Source: Chloroflexota bacterium (lineage in GTDB: Bacteria > Chloroflexota > Anaerolineae > Anaerolineales > UBA4823). From it: a stretch of DNA of 5,597 nt. Made by a program: the position numbers and the translations under genes. Within the stretch, counting starts at the first letter, position 1, and the number at the start of each line of letters is the position of its first letter. Below the pieces are notes generated by a model. The model saw only the letters and a program-made list of their open reading frames with translations. It was not told where the DNA came from and made no database searches. The stretch spans positions 1 to 5,597 of the forward strand of contig JAUWLJ010000163.1 of the NCBI GenBank assembly GCA_030613705.1, given 5' to 3'. Below, one piece after another: positions 1 to 5,481 of this stretch.

Positions 1-1455
1 ATCCGCATCAGAGCTGTGCAGAATGTGCCCCTCTCTGACAATTGCGCTGCGATCCCTAATCGCCAAAAATTCTGGATAATCAGAGCTGATTAAAAGTACG
101 CTAATACCCTGTGCGGTTAATTCGTTCATCACCCGATAAACCTCAATCTTTGCACCAATATCCACACCCTGTGTTGGTTCATCGAAAATAAGTAACTTAG
201 CCTGGGAGAATAGCCATCTCGCAATTACTATCTTCTGTTGATTACCACCGGAAAGAAATTGGACTGATCTCTCAAGGGCGCTGGGGGTGATATTCAACTT
301 ATCAACATACTCTCTTCCAGTGCGCTCCTCTTTTGCCAGGTTTAAGAACATTCCCCTCATCATTAAATCAAGTCGTGAAAGCGTGATATTTGGTGCGCCG
401 TCAAAATTAAAAAAAAGGCCATCTTCTTTTCGGTTCTCAGGGATCAGTCCAACACCAGCCTTGATCGCCGCAGAAGGGGATGAGAATTGAACAGGATTAC
501 CATGGAGGTGAATTTCACCATTTGTCAGTTGGTCCAATCCAAATAAGGCGCGTGCAATTTCTGTTCTGCCTGCACCGACCATCCCACCCAAACCGAACAC
601 CTCACCAACCCGGATATCGAAGCTGACCTCATGGACTCCAGACTCTGAAGATATATTGTGAACTTCTAAACATAATTCAGGAGTGACGTTGATTTCCTTC
701 GGATAATGCTGTCCTATATCCAGACCGATCATCATTTTAATGACATCATTCATCTCCAACTCTTCAGTTGGATTTGTGCCAACGCAGCGACCATCCTTTA
801 AGACGGAGATTATATCTGCGATCTGAAAAACTTCATCAAGCCGGTGGGAGATATAGAGGATTGCCTTACCCTGTTCAGCAAGCCGGCGAATAAGCTCCTG
901 GAGGCGTTGCGTTTCCAACAATCCCAATGCCGCAGTTGGCTCATCCATAATCAGTATTGTTGAATCCTTCGACATCGCTTTGGCAATTTCGATCAGCTGC
1001 TGCTCTGCGACGGATAGATTTCGAACAATGGCATTAGGATCGATGTCAATTGAGAGTTGATCTAAAATTGCTGAAGTCTGTTTACGCATTTCCCCCCAGT
1101 CAATCCCGCCAAACCTTGTTTTTTTAAGCGGCCGTCCAAGAAAAATATTCTCAGCCACTGAGAGAGTGGGCACAAGCGAGAATTCTTGGTAGATCGTTGC
1201 GACACCATGTGCTTGGGCATCAAAGGGATGGAACAATTCTGCTGGCTCACCTTCATGGAGCAGCTGACCAGATTCAGGTTGGTGTACTCCAGCGATACAT
1301 TTCGCGAGAGTCGATTTACCGCTTCCATTTTCGCCTATCAGAGCATGGATTTCTCCAGCTTCGATAGTCAGGGAGACATTGTCCAGAGCCTGAACGCCTG
1401 GAAAATCCTTCGATACCTCTCTCAGTTCCCATAAAGGGGTAGTCGTTTTGTTCAT
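1..1455 (-). CDS. Sugar ABC transporter ATP-binding protein B (CUT2, RbsA/MglA-like), 3' end cut by the window
   Basis: Cytoplasmic ATPase of a CUT2 sugar importer, with two fused nucleotide-binding domains that power a permease dimer. My translation from the ATG at 1455 runs 485 residues without a stop to the left edge; family members are about 500 residues, so only a short C-terminal tail is missing. Domain 1: Walker A GENGSGKST (41-49), Q-loop YQEFS (89-93), signature-like LSVAEQQ (147-153), Walker B ILIMDEPT (167-174), switch His204 in ISHRLDEV. Domain 2: lysine-less Walker A GMVGAGRTE (291-299), LSGGNQQK (401-408), Walker B LLIFDEPT (421-428), then QGVDIGAK. The lysine-less second site and absent second switch His (ISSDYPE) are normal for this family. 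No Shine-Dalgarno precedes the ATG, but no other ATG, GTG or TTG lies between it and the upstream in-frame stop. It follows binding protein B by 100 bases that include a strong hairpin. The substrate is unknown. Confidence 0.95.
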   Translation of the reverse strand, partial: MNKTTTPLWELREVSKDFPGVQALDNVSLTIEAGEIHALIGENGSGKSTLAKCIAGVHQPESGQLLHEGEPAELFHPFDAQAHGVATIYQEFSLVPTLSVAENIFLGRPLKKTRFGGIDWGEMRKQTSAILDQLSIDIDPNAIVRNLSVAEQQLIEIAKAMSKDSTILIMDEPTAALGLLETQRLQELIRRLAEQGKAILYISHRLDEVFQIADIISVLKDGRCVGTNPTEELEMNDVIKMMIGLDIGQHYPKEINVTPELCLEVHNISSESGVHEVSFDIRVGEVFGLGGMVGAGRTEIARALFGLDQLTNGEIHLHGNPVQFSSPSAAIKAGVGLIPENRKEDGLFFNFDGAPNITLSRLDLMMRGMFLNLAKEERTGREYVDKLNITPSALERSVQFLSGGNQQKIVIARWLFSQAKLLIFDEPTQGVDIGAKIEVYRVMNELTAQGISVLLISSDYPEFLAIRDRSAIVREGHILHSSDAD

Positions 1456-1487
1456 ATCAGCAATAATATCTATTTTACATCAAGGAT

Positions 1488-1523
1488 TACCCCGGCCGCA
1501 ATGTTCTTATTGCGGCCGGGGTA
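1488..1523 (-). promoter_or_regulatory. Perfect 15-bp intercistronic hairpin between binding protein B and ATPase B
   Basis: The arms TACCCCGGCCGCAAT (1488-1502) and its exact reverse complement (1509-1523) flank a 6-nt loop, giving a very stable GC-rich stem. It sits almost centrally in the 100-base gap, 32 bases after the binding-protein stop and 32 bases before the ATPase start. The minus-strand continuation is AATCCTTGATG, with no U-tract, so it does not look like a standard intrinsic terminator. The likely role, by analogy with intercistronic hairpins after other binding-protein genes, is to protect the 3' end of the abundant binding-protein message and lower expression of the ATPase. 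Partial termination or RNase processing is also possible. The structure is certain; the function is inferred. Confidence 0.75.
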
Positions 1524-1555
1524 GAGTAATTTGCGGATTAATTATTTAACTCATT

Positions 1556-2689
1556 CTACTCGGACACGCAAGGATACTCCTGTGAAGGTTCGGGATACAG
1601 ATTCTCGGGTTTGCAGAGATAATCATTGACATTTGTTGCATCCACGATCACTGTCGGAGTCTCTGTCCAACCGCCGGGATAAACCTTATTCAAGCAGTCC
1701 ATGGTGACATGCAATGCCACCTGTCCCATGAGGTATGGTGTGGTGTTGACTGTTGCATGCCAACGACCTGCTGCAATATCCTCAAGACCGGTGGTATCAC
1801 CGTCATTTCCGAAGATGACCACATCTTCGCGTCCCAGAGCTTCAGCAGCTCGTGCAGCGCCGATGGAGATGTAATCATTAGCTGTGATAACGACTTCAAT
1901 CTCCGGGTTGGCCTGGAGCAAGTCCATCATGGCGGTATTTCCTGTTTCAACGTTCCACTCTGTCGGCAAGCTGGCGACGACCTCCATGCCTGGGAAGTCA
2001 GCGAAGGCATCCAGGTACCCACCGATACGCTCGGTGGAGTGCCAACCGGGCAGACCTTCAAGCACGCCTACTTTGGCTTCACCACCGAATTTTCCGATGG
2101 CATACATGCCTTCTTTGTAGGTGCCTTTTCGCTGGCTGTATCCGACGACACCATTCACAGGGGTGGGGAAGTTAGGGATGTCATTGTTGACAATTATGAC
2201 CGCAATCCCGGCATCAATTGCCTGTCTCACCAACGGTGCTGCCGCACCTTCGTCATGGGTGGAGAGGATGATCGCATCAACTCCTTGGGTGAGTACATCC
2301 TGGATCATTCCCATTTGGCCCTCGATGTCCGAGCCACTCTGCGGAGCCAGCATGAATGTTTCAACTCCTAACTCTGCAGCCAGGTCCGCAATACCAGCCC
2401 CAATGGCCTGGTAGTAGTTGAACTCTGTTGCAGGTGGCATATAGGCGATCTTGGCGGGTTTGCTCCCGTCAAAAGCCACAGCTGCACAAGAGGCTTGTGC
2501 ACCCGCAGCGAGCGGTACTGGGTTGAAAGCTGGTGCGGGTGCTTCGTAACCTTCAAAGGAGATCTCTTCCATCTCTTCAGCTGGAGCCCCTTCCTCAACA
2601 GGAGCTGCTTCTTCTGTTGGAGTGGCGGTCGTGCAGGCAGCAACCAATATCGCCAGAAGTATTAATATCACCACAATTTTTTGTTTCAT
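1556..2689 (-). CDS. Sugar ABC transporter substrate-binding lipoprotein B (Peripla_BP_4 / RbsB-like)
   Basis: Extracellular ligand-capture subunit of a CUT2-type importer, 377 residues. I chose the ATG at 2689 over an in-frame TTG at 2704 because GGAGG lies 8 nt before it and the TTG overlaps that site. Residues 1-18 form a lipoprotein signal (Lys2/Lys4, hydrophobic core, VAA) ending at lipid-bearing Cys19. Residues 20-60 are a low-complexity Thr/Pro/Glu/Ala tether. The folded domain begins near 78 (AKIAYMPPATEFNYYQAIG), with the first-lobe strand AVIIVNND (163-170), EGLPGWHSTERIGGY (211-225), VVITANDYISIGAARAAEAL (267-285 region) and VVIFGNDGD (290-298), as in periplasmic binding proteins of the ribose type. 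Arg221, Asn271 and Asp296 align by eye with RbsB ligand contacts, but the RbsB Asp-Arg pair is Asn-Asn (168-169) and its Gln235 is Thr316, so ribose is unlikely. Besides Cys19 there are Cys68, 332, 359 and 374, an unusual number. It lies between permease A and ATPase B; the downstream hairpin links it to ATPase B. Confidence 0.95.
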   Translation of the reverse strand: MKQKIVVILILLAILVAACTTATPTEEAAPVEEGAPAEEMEEISFEGYEAPAPAFNPVPLAAGAQASCAAVAFDGSKPAKIAYMPPATEFNYYQAIGAGIADLAAELGVETFMLAPQSGSDIEGQMGMIQDVLTQGVDAIILSTHDEGAAAPLVRQAIDAGIAVIIVNNDIPNFPTPVNGVVGYSQRKGTYKEGMYAIGKFGGEAKVGVLEGLPGWHSTERIGGYLDAFADFPGMEVVASLPTEWNVETGNTAMMDLLQANPEIEVVITANDYISIGAARAAEALGREDVVIFGNDGDTTGLEDIAAGRWHATVNTTPYLMGQVALHVTMDCLNKVYPGGWTETPTVIVDATNVNDYLCKPENLYPEPSQEYPCVSE

Positions 2690-2696
2690 TTCAAAA

Positions 2697-2702
2697 TCCT
2701 CC
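2697..2702 (-). promoter_or_regulatory. Strong ribosome binding site of binding protein B
   Basis: The minus strand reads GGAGGA followed by TTTTGAA and then the ATG at 2689. This spacing is close to ideal and decides the start in favour of ATG 2689 rather than the in-frame TTG at 2704. It is the strongest Shine-Dalgarno attached to any gene here, consistent with binding proteins being made in excess over ATPase and permease. Confidence 0.85.
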
Positions 2703-2759
2703 AAATATAGTAGATTGGAAATTCTTGTTAGGGCGATCAGGGTTAATAAATTTTTCCGC

Positions 2760-2769
2760 TCACCTCCTT
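2760..2769 (-). promoter_or_regulatory. Orphan perfect Shine-Dalgarno sequence in the spacer before binding protein B
   Basis: The minus strand carries AAGGAGGTGA, a full complement to the 16S rRNA 3' end, about 70 bases upstream of the binding-protein ATG. No gene follows at usable spacing: the next bases (GCGGAAAAATTTATTAACCC) have no ATG, GTG or TTG start. A five-codon frame, ATG AGA AGG AGG TGA (2760-2774), overlaps it but is probably incidental. Geneless sites of this kind (STAB-SD, known from Bacillus thuringiensis cry genes) can hold a 30S subunit and protect the 5' end of a downstream message. That role is inferred here. A remnant of a lost gene is the alternative. Confidence 0.45.
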
Positions 2770-2775
2770 CTCATT

Positions 2776-2800
2776 AAAAACAGGCGAAAACAAGTGCCTG
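2776..2800 (-). terminator. Weak terminator-like hairpin after permease A
   Basis: On the minus strand, CAGGC (2800-2796) and GCCTG (2785-2781) can pair across a 10-nt loop, and TTTTT (2780-2776) follows directly. The stem is only 5 bp (6 with a G-U closing pair) and the loop is large, so termination would be inefficient. It lies 77 bases after the permease stop, at the probable border between the two cassettes. Partial termination with read-through into binding protein B is the simplest reading. No convincing promoter was found between this element and the gene. Confidence 0.3.
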
Positions 2801-2877
2801 CATGCAATTTCTTCCTTCCCCAAGAAAAGCGACGATCAATCGGAGTGGATCTTCTAAGAAAATATGAAAACATAGTC

Positions 2878-3891
2878 TTATCTGCGGCTTGCCTTCCTGC
2901 GCTCGTTCAAAACATCGAATACAACAGCCAAAATGAGTATCAAACCGGTGATGAAGCTTTGGTAATACACATCAACCCCCAACAAGTTCAGTGCGTTTGC
3001 CAGCATACCCATAAATAATGCGCCTAGAAAAGCGCCCAATACTGAGCCCTCACCGCCACTCAAGCTAGCGCCTCCAATAATACAGGCGGTGATAACACGT
3101 AATTCAATCCCAGTGCCGACAGTCAATGATGATGAACCAAAGCGAGCCGTGATCATCAATCCGGCAACGCCAGCTAGCACAGCAACCAGGCAATAATTAA
3201 AAATCTTAACGAGATCAACATTGATACCTGAGAGGCGAGCTGCATTTTCGTTGCCGCCGATATAGTAGCTCTGGCGAAAAAATCTTGAATTGCGCAGCAG
3301 TAGATCGCCGCTGACAACCAGAATAAGGAGAATGAAGATTGGGAATTGGATTCCATAAAGGCGACCTTGACCAATTACCGTAAACGATTTAGGTAAGTTT
3401 AGAACCGCTCTGCCCTTGGCAAGGATTAGCAATAACCCTCGTATTGTGATCATCGTGCCCAGCGTGGTAATGAATGGATTGATTTTAAGTTTTGCGACCA
3501 GGGTCCCATTTAATAAACCGACACTCAATGCCGCAATTAGTCCTAATAATATGGAAAGCACAGTTCCTAAACCTGCAGAGAGAGCCAAACCAGTTACCAC
3601 ACCGACAAAAGCAAGCGTTGAACCCACAGAAAGATCAAGCCCTCCGGAGATTAGAAGGATCACCATCCCGACAGCAATGGTCGCTTCCACAGAAAGGGCA
3701 AGCAAGATTGCTTCGATATTCAAGCGTGTGAAAAAGATGGGGGATGCCAATGTCATCACGATCGTAAAGGCAATGATGACCAGCAGTAGAATAAATTCAC
3801 GAAAAGATGCCAGCTGTTTGAAACTTGTCAGCAATCCAATGGTTTGTGAATTGGATTTGATCGTCTTGGTTCCTGTTTCTTGGTCCGTCAT
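2878..3891 (-). CDS. Sugar ABC transporter permease A (CUT2, RbsC-like, BPD_transp_2)
   Basis: Integral membrane subunit that, as a dimer in this family, forms the sugar channel and docks the two-domain ATPase. I place the start at the ATG at 3891 (337 residues), since GAGG lies 6 nt upstream; a TTG four codons earlier overlaps the ATPase stop and lacks that support. A polar N-terminus of about 30 residues precedes many hydrophobic segments (about 32-50, 62-82, 92-130, 140-158, 182-200, 230-248, 265-300, 312-327). Family hallmarks are GGLDLSVGS (83-91), NPFITTLGT (138-146), YIGGNENAARLSGI (210-223), IGGASLSGGEGS (272-283) and the late ANALNLLGV (298-306). The C-terminus is short and basic (NERRKASRR). 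Length is normal for the family. It begins 8 bases after the ATPase A stop, so the two are cotranscribed and probably translationally coupled. The substrate is not evident. Confidence 0.96.
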   Translation of the reverse strand: MTDQETGTKTIKSNSQTIGLLTSFKQLASFREFILLLVIIAFTIVMTLASPIFFTRLNIEAILLALSVEATIAVGMVILLISGGLDLSVGSTLAFVGVVTGLALSAGLGTVLSILLGLIAALSVGLLNGTLVAKLKINPFITTLGTMITIRGLLLILAKGRAVLNLPKSFTVIGQGRLYGIQFPIFILLILVVSGDLLLRNSRFFRQSYYIGGNENAARLSGINVDLVKIFNYCLVAVLAGVAGLMITARFGSSSLTVGTGIELRVITACIIGGASLSGGEGSVLGAFLGALFMGMLANALNLLGVDVYYQSFITGLILILAVVFDVLNERRKASRR

Positions 3892-3897
3892 GCAGAA

Positions 3898-3901
3898 CCT
3901 C
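3898..3901 (-). promoter_or_regulatory. Ribosome binding site of permease A, overlapping the ATPase A stop codon
   Basis: The minus strand reads TGAGG-TTCTGC-ATG: the TGA is the ATPase A stop, and GAGG inside and after it is the Shine-Dalgarno for the permease ATG at 3891. The overlap suggests that ribosomes finishing the ATPase reinitiate on the permease. It also settles the start against the TTG at 3903. Confidence 0.7.
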
Positions 3902-5420
3902 AATGTAGTTTGCGGTTTTTGATGCCGGCAGCATAGGCCATGATCAGCTCTTCAGAAAAACTTTCTCTTGTAACTTCGCCGGTAATTTGCCCCTGGTAAA
4001 TTACCAGAATCCGATCGCATATACCAATTAGCTCTGGTAAGTCAGAAGAAATCATGATAATCCCAGTACCCGCTTCAGCGAGTTCGCGCAGCTTATGGTA
4101 AATCTCTGACCTTGCGCCGACATCCACACCTCTGGTAGGCTCATCAAATATGATCACTTTCGGATCGATGCCCATCCACATTGCAATCATGGCTTTCTGT
4201 TGATTACCACCCGATAAATTCAGTAATTTCTGGGAAGCAGAAGGGGTAGCGATATCAAACTGCTCGATGCGATTAGCAACGTCGTTATTGATATTACTGC
4301 GAACCAGGAATCCAAACCGGTTGGTAAATTCCTTCAAGACTGGGGCAATTAAGTTCTCAAGAATTGACATGTCCAGGAAAAGTCCTTGACCTTTACGATC
4401 TTCAGTGAGGTAAGCGATACCTTGATCAATCGCTTCTTGAGGTTTGTTGATTTCAATGGCTTTACCTTCCAGGATGATACTGCCGCTATCTTTAGGATCT
4501 ATACCGAAGATCGACCGTGCCAATTCCGTCCGTCCAGCACCAACAAGCCCTGCCAATCCAAGAATTTCTCCTCGCTGCAGACCAAAGTGAATATCTTGGA
4601 AAACACCTTTGCGCGCAAATTTATCGACCTGAAAATATTCCTCTTGGGAGGCAGCCGCGTGGATTGTGTCACCATACATGTCATTGATCTCGCGGCCTAC
4701 CATCATTGCTACCAGATCATCCTCAGTGACATCCTCCAACTTGCGTGTCCCTACATATTGGCCATCGCGCATCACCATAACCCGGTCAGCTAGCTGGAAT
4801 ACTTCTCCTAGTTTATGGGTGATGTAGATAAATGACATCCCCTCCTGTTGAAGGTTGCGGATGTTCTCAAATAAGTCGATAATTTCTGCTTCAGTGAGGG
4901 ATGATGTCGGTTCATCCAATATCAGGATTTTAGGATCGGTCGATATGGCTTTGAGGATCTCTAAGACCTGCTGTGTCCCCATTGGCAGTCGTTTTACCAA
5001 TGTTGTTGGTTCCAAATCGAGATTAAATCGGTGTAGAAGTTCCTGTGTTTTCCTGCGAAGTTCTCTCCACTTGATGTTATTCAATCGTCCCACGGGCTGG
5101 CGGTTGGCAAATATATTCTCAGCGATCGATATCCCGTCTACCAAAGATAGTTCCTGAAAAACCATGCTGATACCTGCGTTTAGAGCGTCGTAGGCTGAAA
5201 AGAAAGTCATTGGTCGATCCTCGAGGAAAAAATCCCCGGCTTCTGACCTTTGAACGCCACACAATATCTGCACAAGAGTGCTTTTACCAGCCCCATTTTC
5301 CCCCACGAGAGCGAGGATCTCACCCCGGCGTAGGCCAAAGCTGACATCGTCTACTGCCTGGACTCCTGGAAAACTCTTTGATATGTTTTCGGCTCGTAAA
5401 ATGTATTCCACAGGATGCAC
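3900..5420 (-). CDS. Sugar ABC transporter ATP-binding protein A (CUT2, RbsA/MglA-like)
   Basis: Complete two-domain cytoplasmic ATPase of a CUT2 sugar importer, 506 residues, the usual length. Domain 1: Walker A GENGAGKST (40-48), Q-loop FQELS (88-92), degenerate signature LPMGTQQ (145-151), Walker B ILILDEPT (165-172), switch His202 in ITHKLGEV. Domain 2: lysine-less Walker A GLVGAGRTE (291-299), EDRKGQGL (340-347), LSGGNQQK (402-409), Walker B VIIFDEPT (422-429), RGVDVGAR, and ISSDLPEL in place of a switch His. One ATP site is thus expected to be impaired, as is typical for the family. After LSGGNQQK the helix reads MIAMWM, where relatives usually have Arg or Lys before Trp. The start is GTG: no ATG, GTG or TTG precedes 5420 in frame, and a second GTG at 5411 would give the more typical N-terminus MEYILRAENISKSFPG. 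Neither has a clear Shine-Dalgarno. It follows binding protein A by 61 bases containing a hairpin, and permease A follows directly. Confidence 0.95.
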   Translation of the reverse strand: MHPVEYILRAENISKSFPGVQAVDDVSFGLRRGEILALVGENGAGKSTLVQILCGVQRSEAGDFFLEDRPMTFFSAYDALNAGISMVFQELSLVDGISIAENIFANRQPVGRLNNIKWRELRRKTQELLHRFNLDLEPTTLVKRLPMGTQQVLEILKAISTDPKILILDEPTSSLTEAEIIDLFENIRNLQQEGMSFIYITHKLGEVFQLADRVMVMRDGQYVGTRKLEDVTEDDLVAMMVGREINDMYGDTIHAAASQEEYFQVDKFARKGVFQDIHFGLQRGEILGLAGLVGAGRTELARSIFGIDPKDSGSIILEGKAIEINKPQEAIDQGIAYLTEDRKGQGLFLDMSILENLIAPVLKEFTNRFGFLVRSNINNDVANRIEQFDIATPSASQKLLNLSGGNQQKAMIAMWMGIDPKVIIFDEPTRGVDVGARSEIYHKLRELAEAGTGIIMISSDLPELIGICDRILVIYQGQITGEVTRESFSEELIMAYAAGIKNRKLH

Positions 5421-5432
5421 TTCGTCAATGAG

Positions 5433-5468
5433 ACTTCGGGAGCCCCAGCGTGGCGGAGCCCCCGAAGT
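5433..5468 (-). promoter_or_regulatory. Intercistronic hairpin between binding protein A and ATPase A (15-bp stem with three G-U pairs)
   Basis: The minus-strand RNA folds ACUUCGGGGGCUCCG (5468-5454) against UGGGGCUCCCGAAGU (5447-5433), with loop CCACGC (5453-5448). There are 12 Watson-Crick and 3 G-U pairs; in the opposite-strand RNA the three would be A-C mismatches, so the fold favours the gene's own transcript. It begins 13 bases after the binding-protein stop and ends 12 bases before the GTG of ATPase A. The next bases (CTCATTGACG) have no U-tract, so a standard terminator is unlikely. It has the same size and gene context as the hairpin at 1488-1523. Roles in 3'-end protection or dampening of ATPase translation are inferred. 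Confidence 0.7.
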
Positions 5469-5481
5469 TGTAATTGCCTGG

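Noticed and set aside
233..249. 17-base exact match with 4195-4211
   Set aside because: Both copies encode the conserved GGNQQK signature of the paralogous ATPases, so this is coding conservation and not a separate repeat element.
291..490. Several short open frames on either strand inside the ATPase and permease genes
   Set aside because: All overlap genes with complete family motifs and show no independent coding features.
577..585. Lysine-less second Walker A in both ATPases as a sign of decay
   Set aside because: GAGRTE in place of GxGKST is the normal state of the second domain in the RbsA/MglA family.
1472..1477. TAAAAT as a -10 box for ATPase B, with TTGCGG 18 bases upstream
   Set aside because: The -35 match is poor and lies inside the hairpin arm; the start would be only about 10 bases before the ATG. 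AT-rich chance match is more likely.
1709..2371. Plus-strand 220-residue open frame
   Set aside because: It lies wholly antisense to binding protein B, has no recognisable domain and a Cys/Ser/His-rich composition typical of a reverse-complement shadow.
2689..2704. TTG at 2704 as the start of binding protein B
   Set aside because: It overlaps the GGAGG that serves the ATG at 2689, and would put acidic residues before the lipoprotein signal.
2703..2714. TACTATATTT on the minus strand as a -10 box for binding protein B
   Set aside because: Transcription would begin at or after the Shine-Dalgarno, and no -35 element lies at proper spacing.
3891..3903. TTG at 3903 as the start of permease A
   Set aside because: The GAGG lies within this start region and is correctly spaced for the ATG at 3891.
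3416..3922. Plus-strand 168-residue open frame
   Set aside because: It is antisense to permease A; the reverse complement of membrane-segment codons gives long stop-free frames. No motif or ribosome site is seen.
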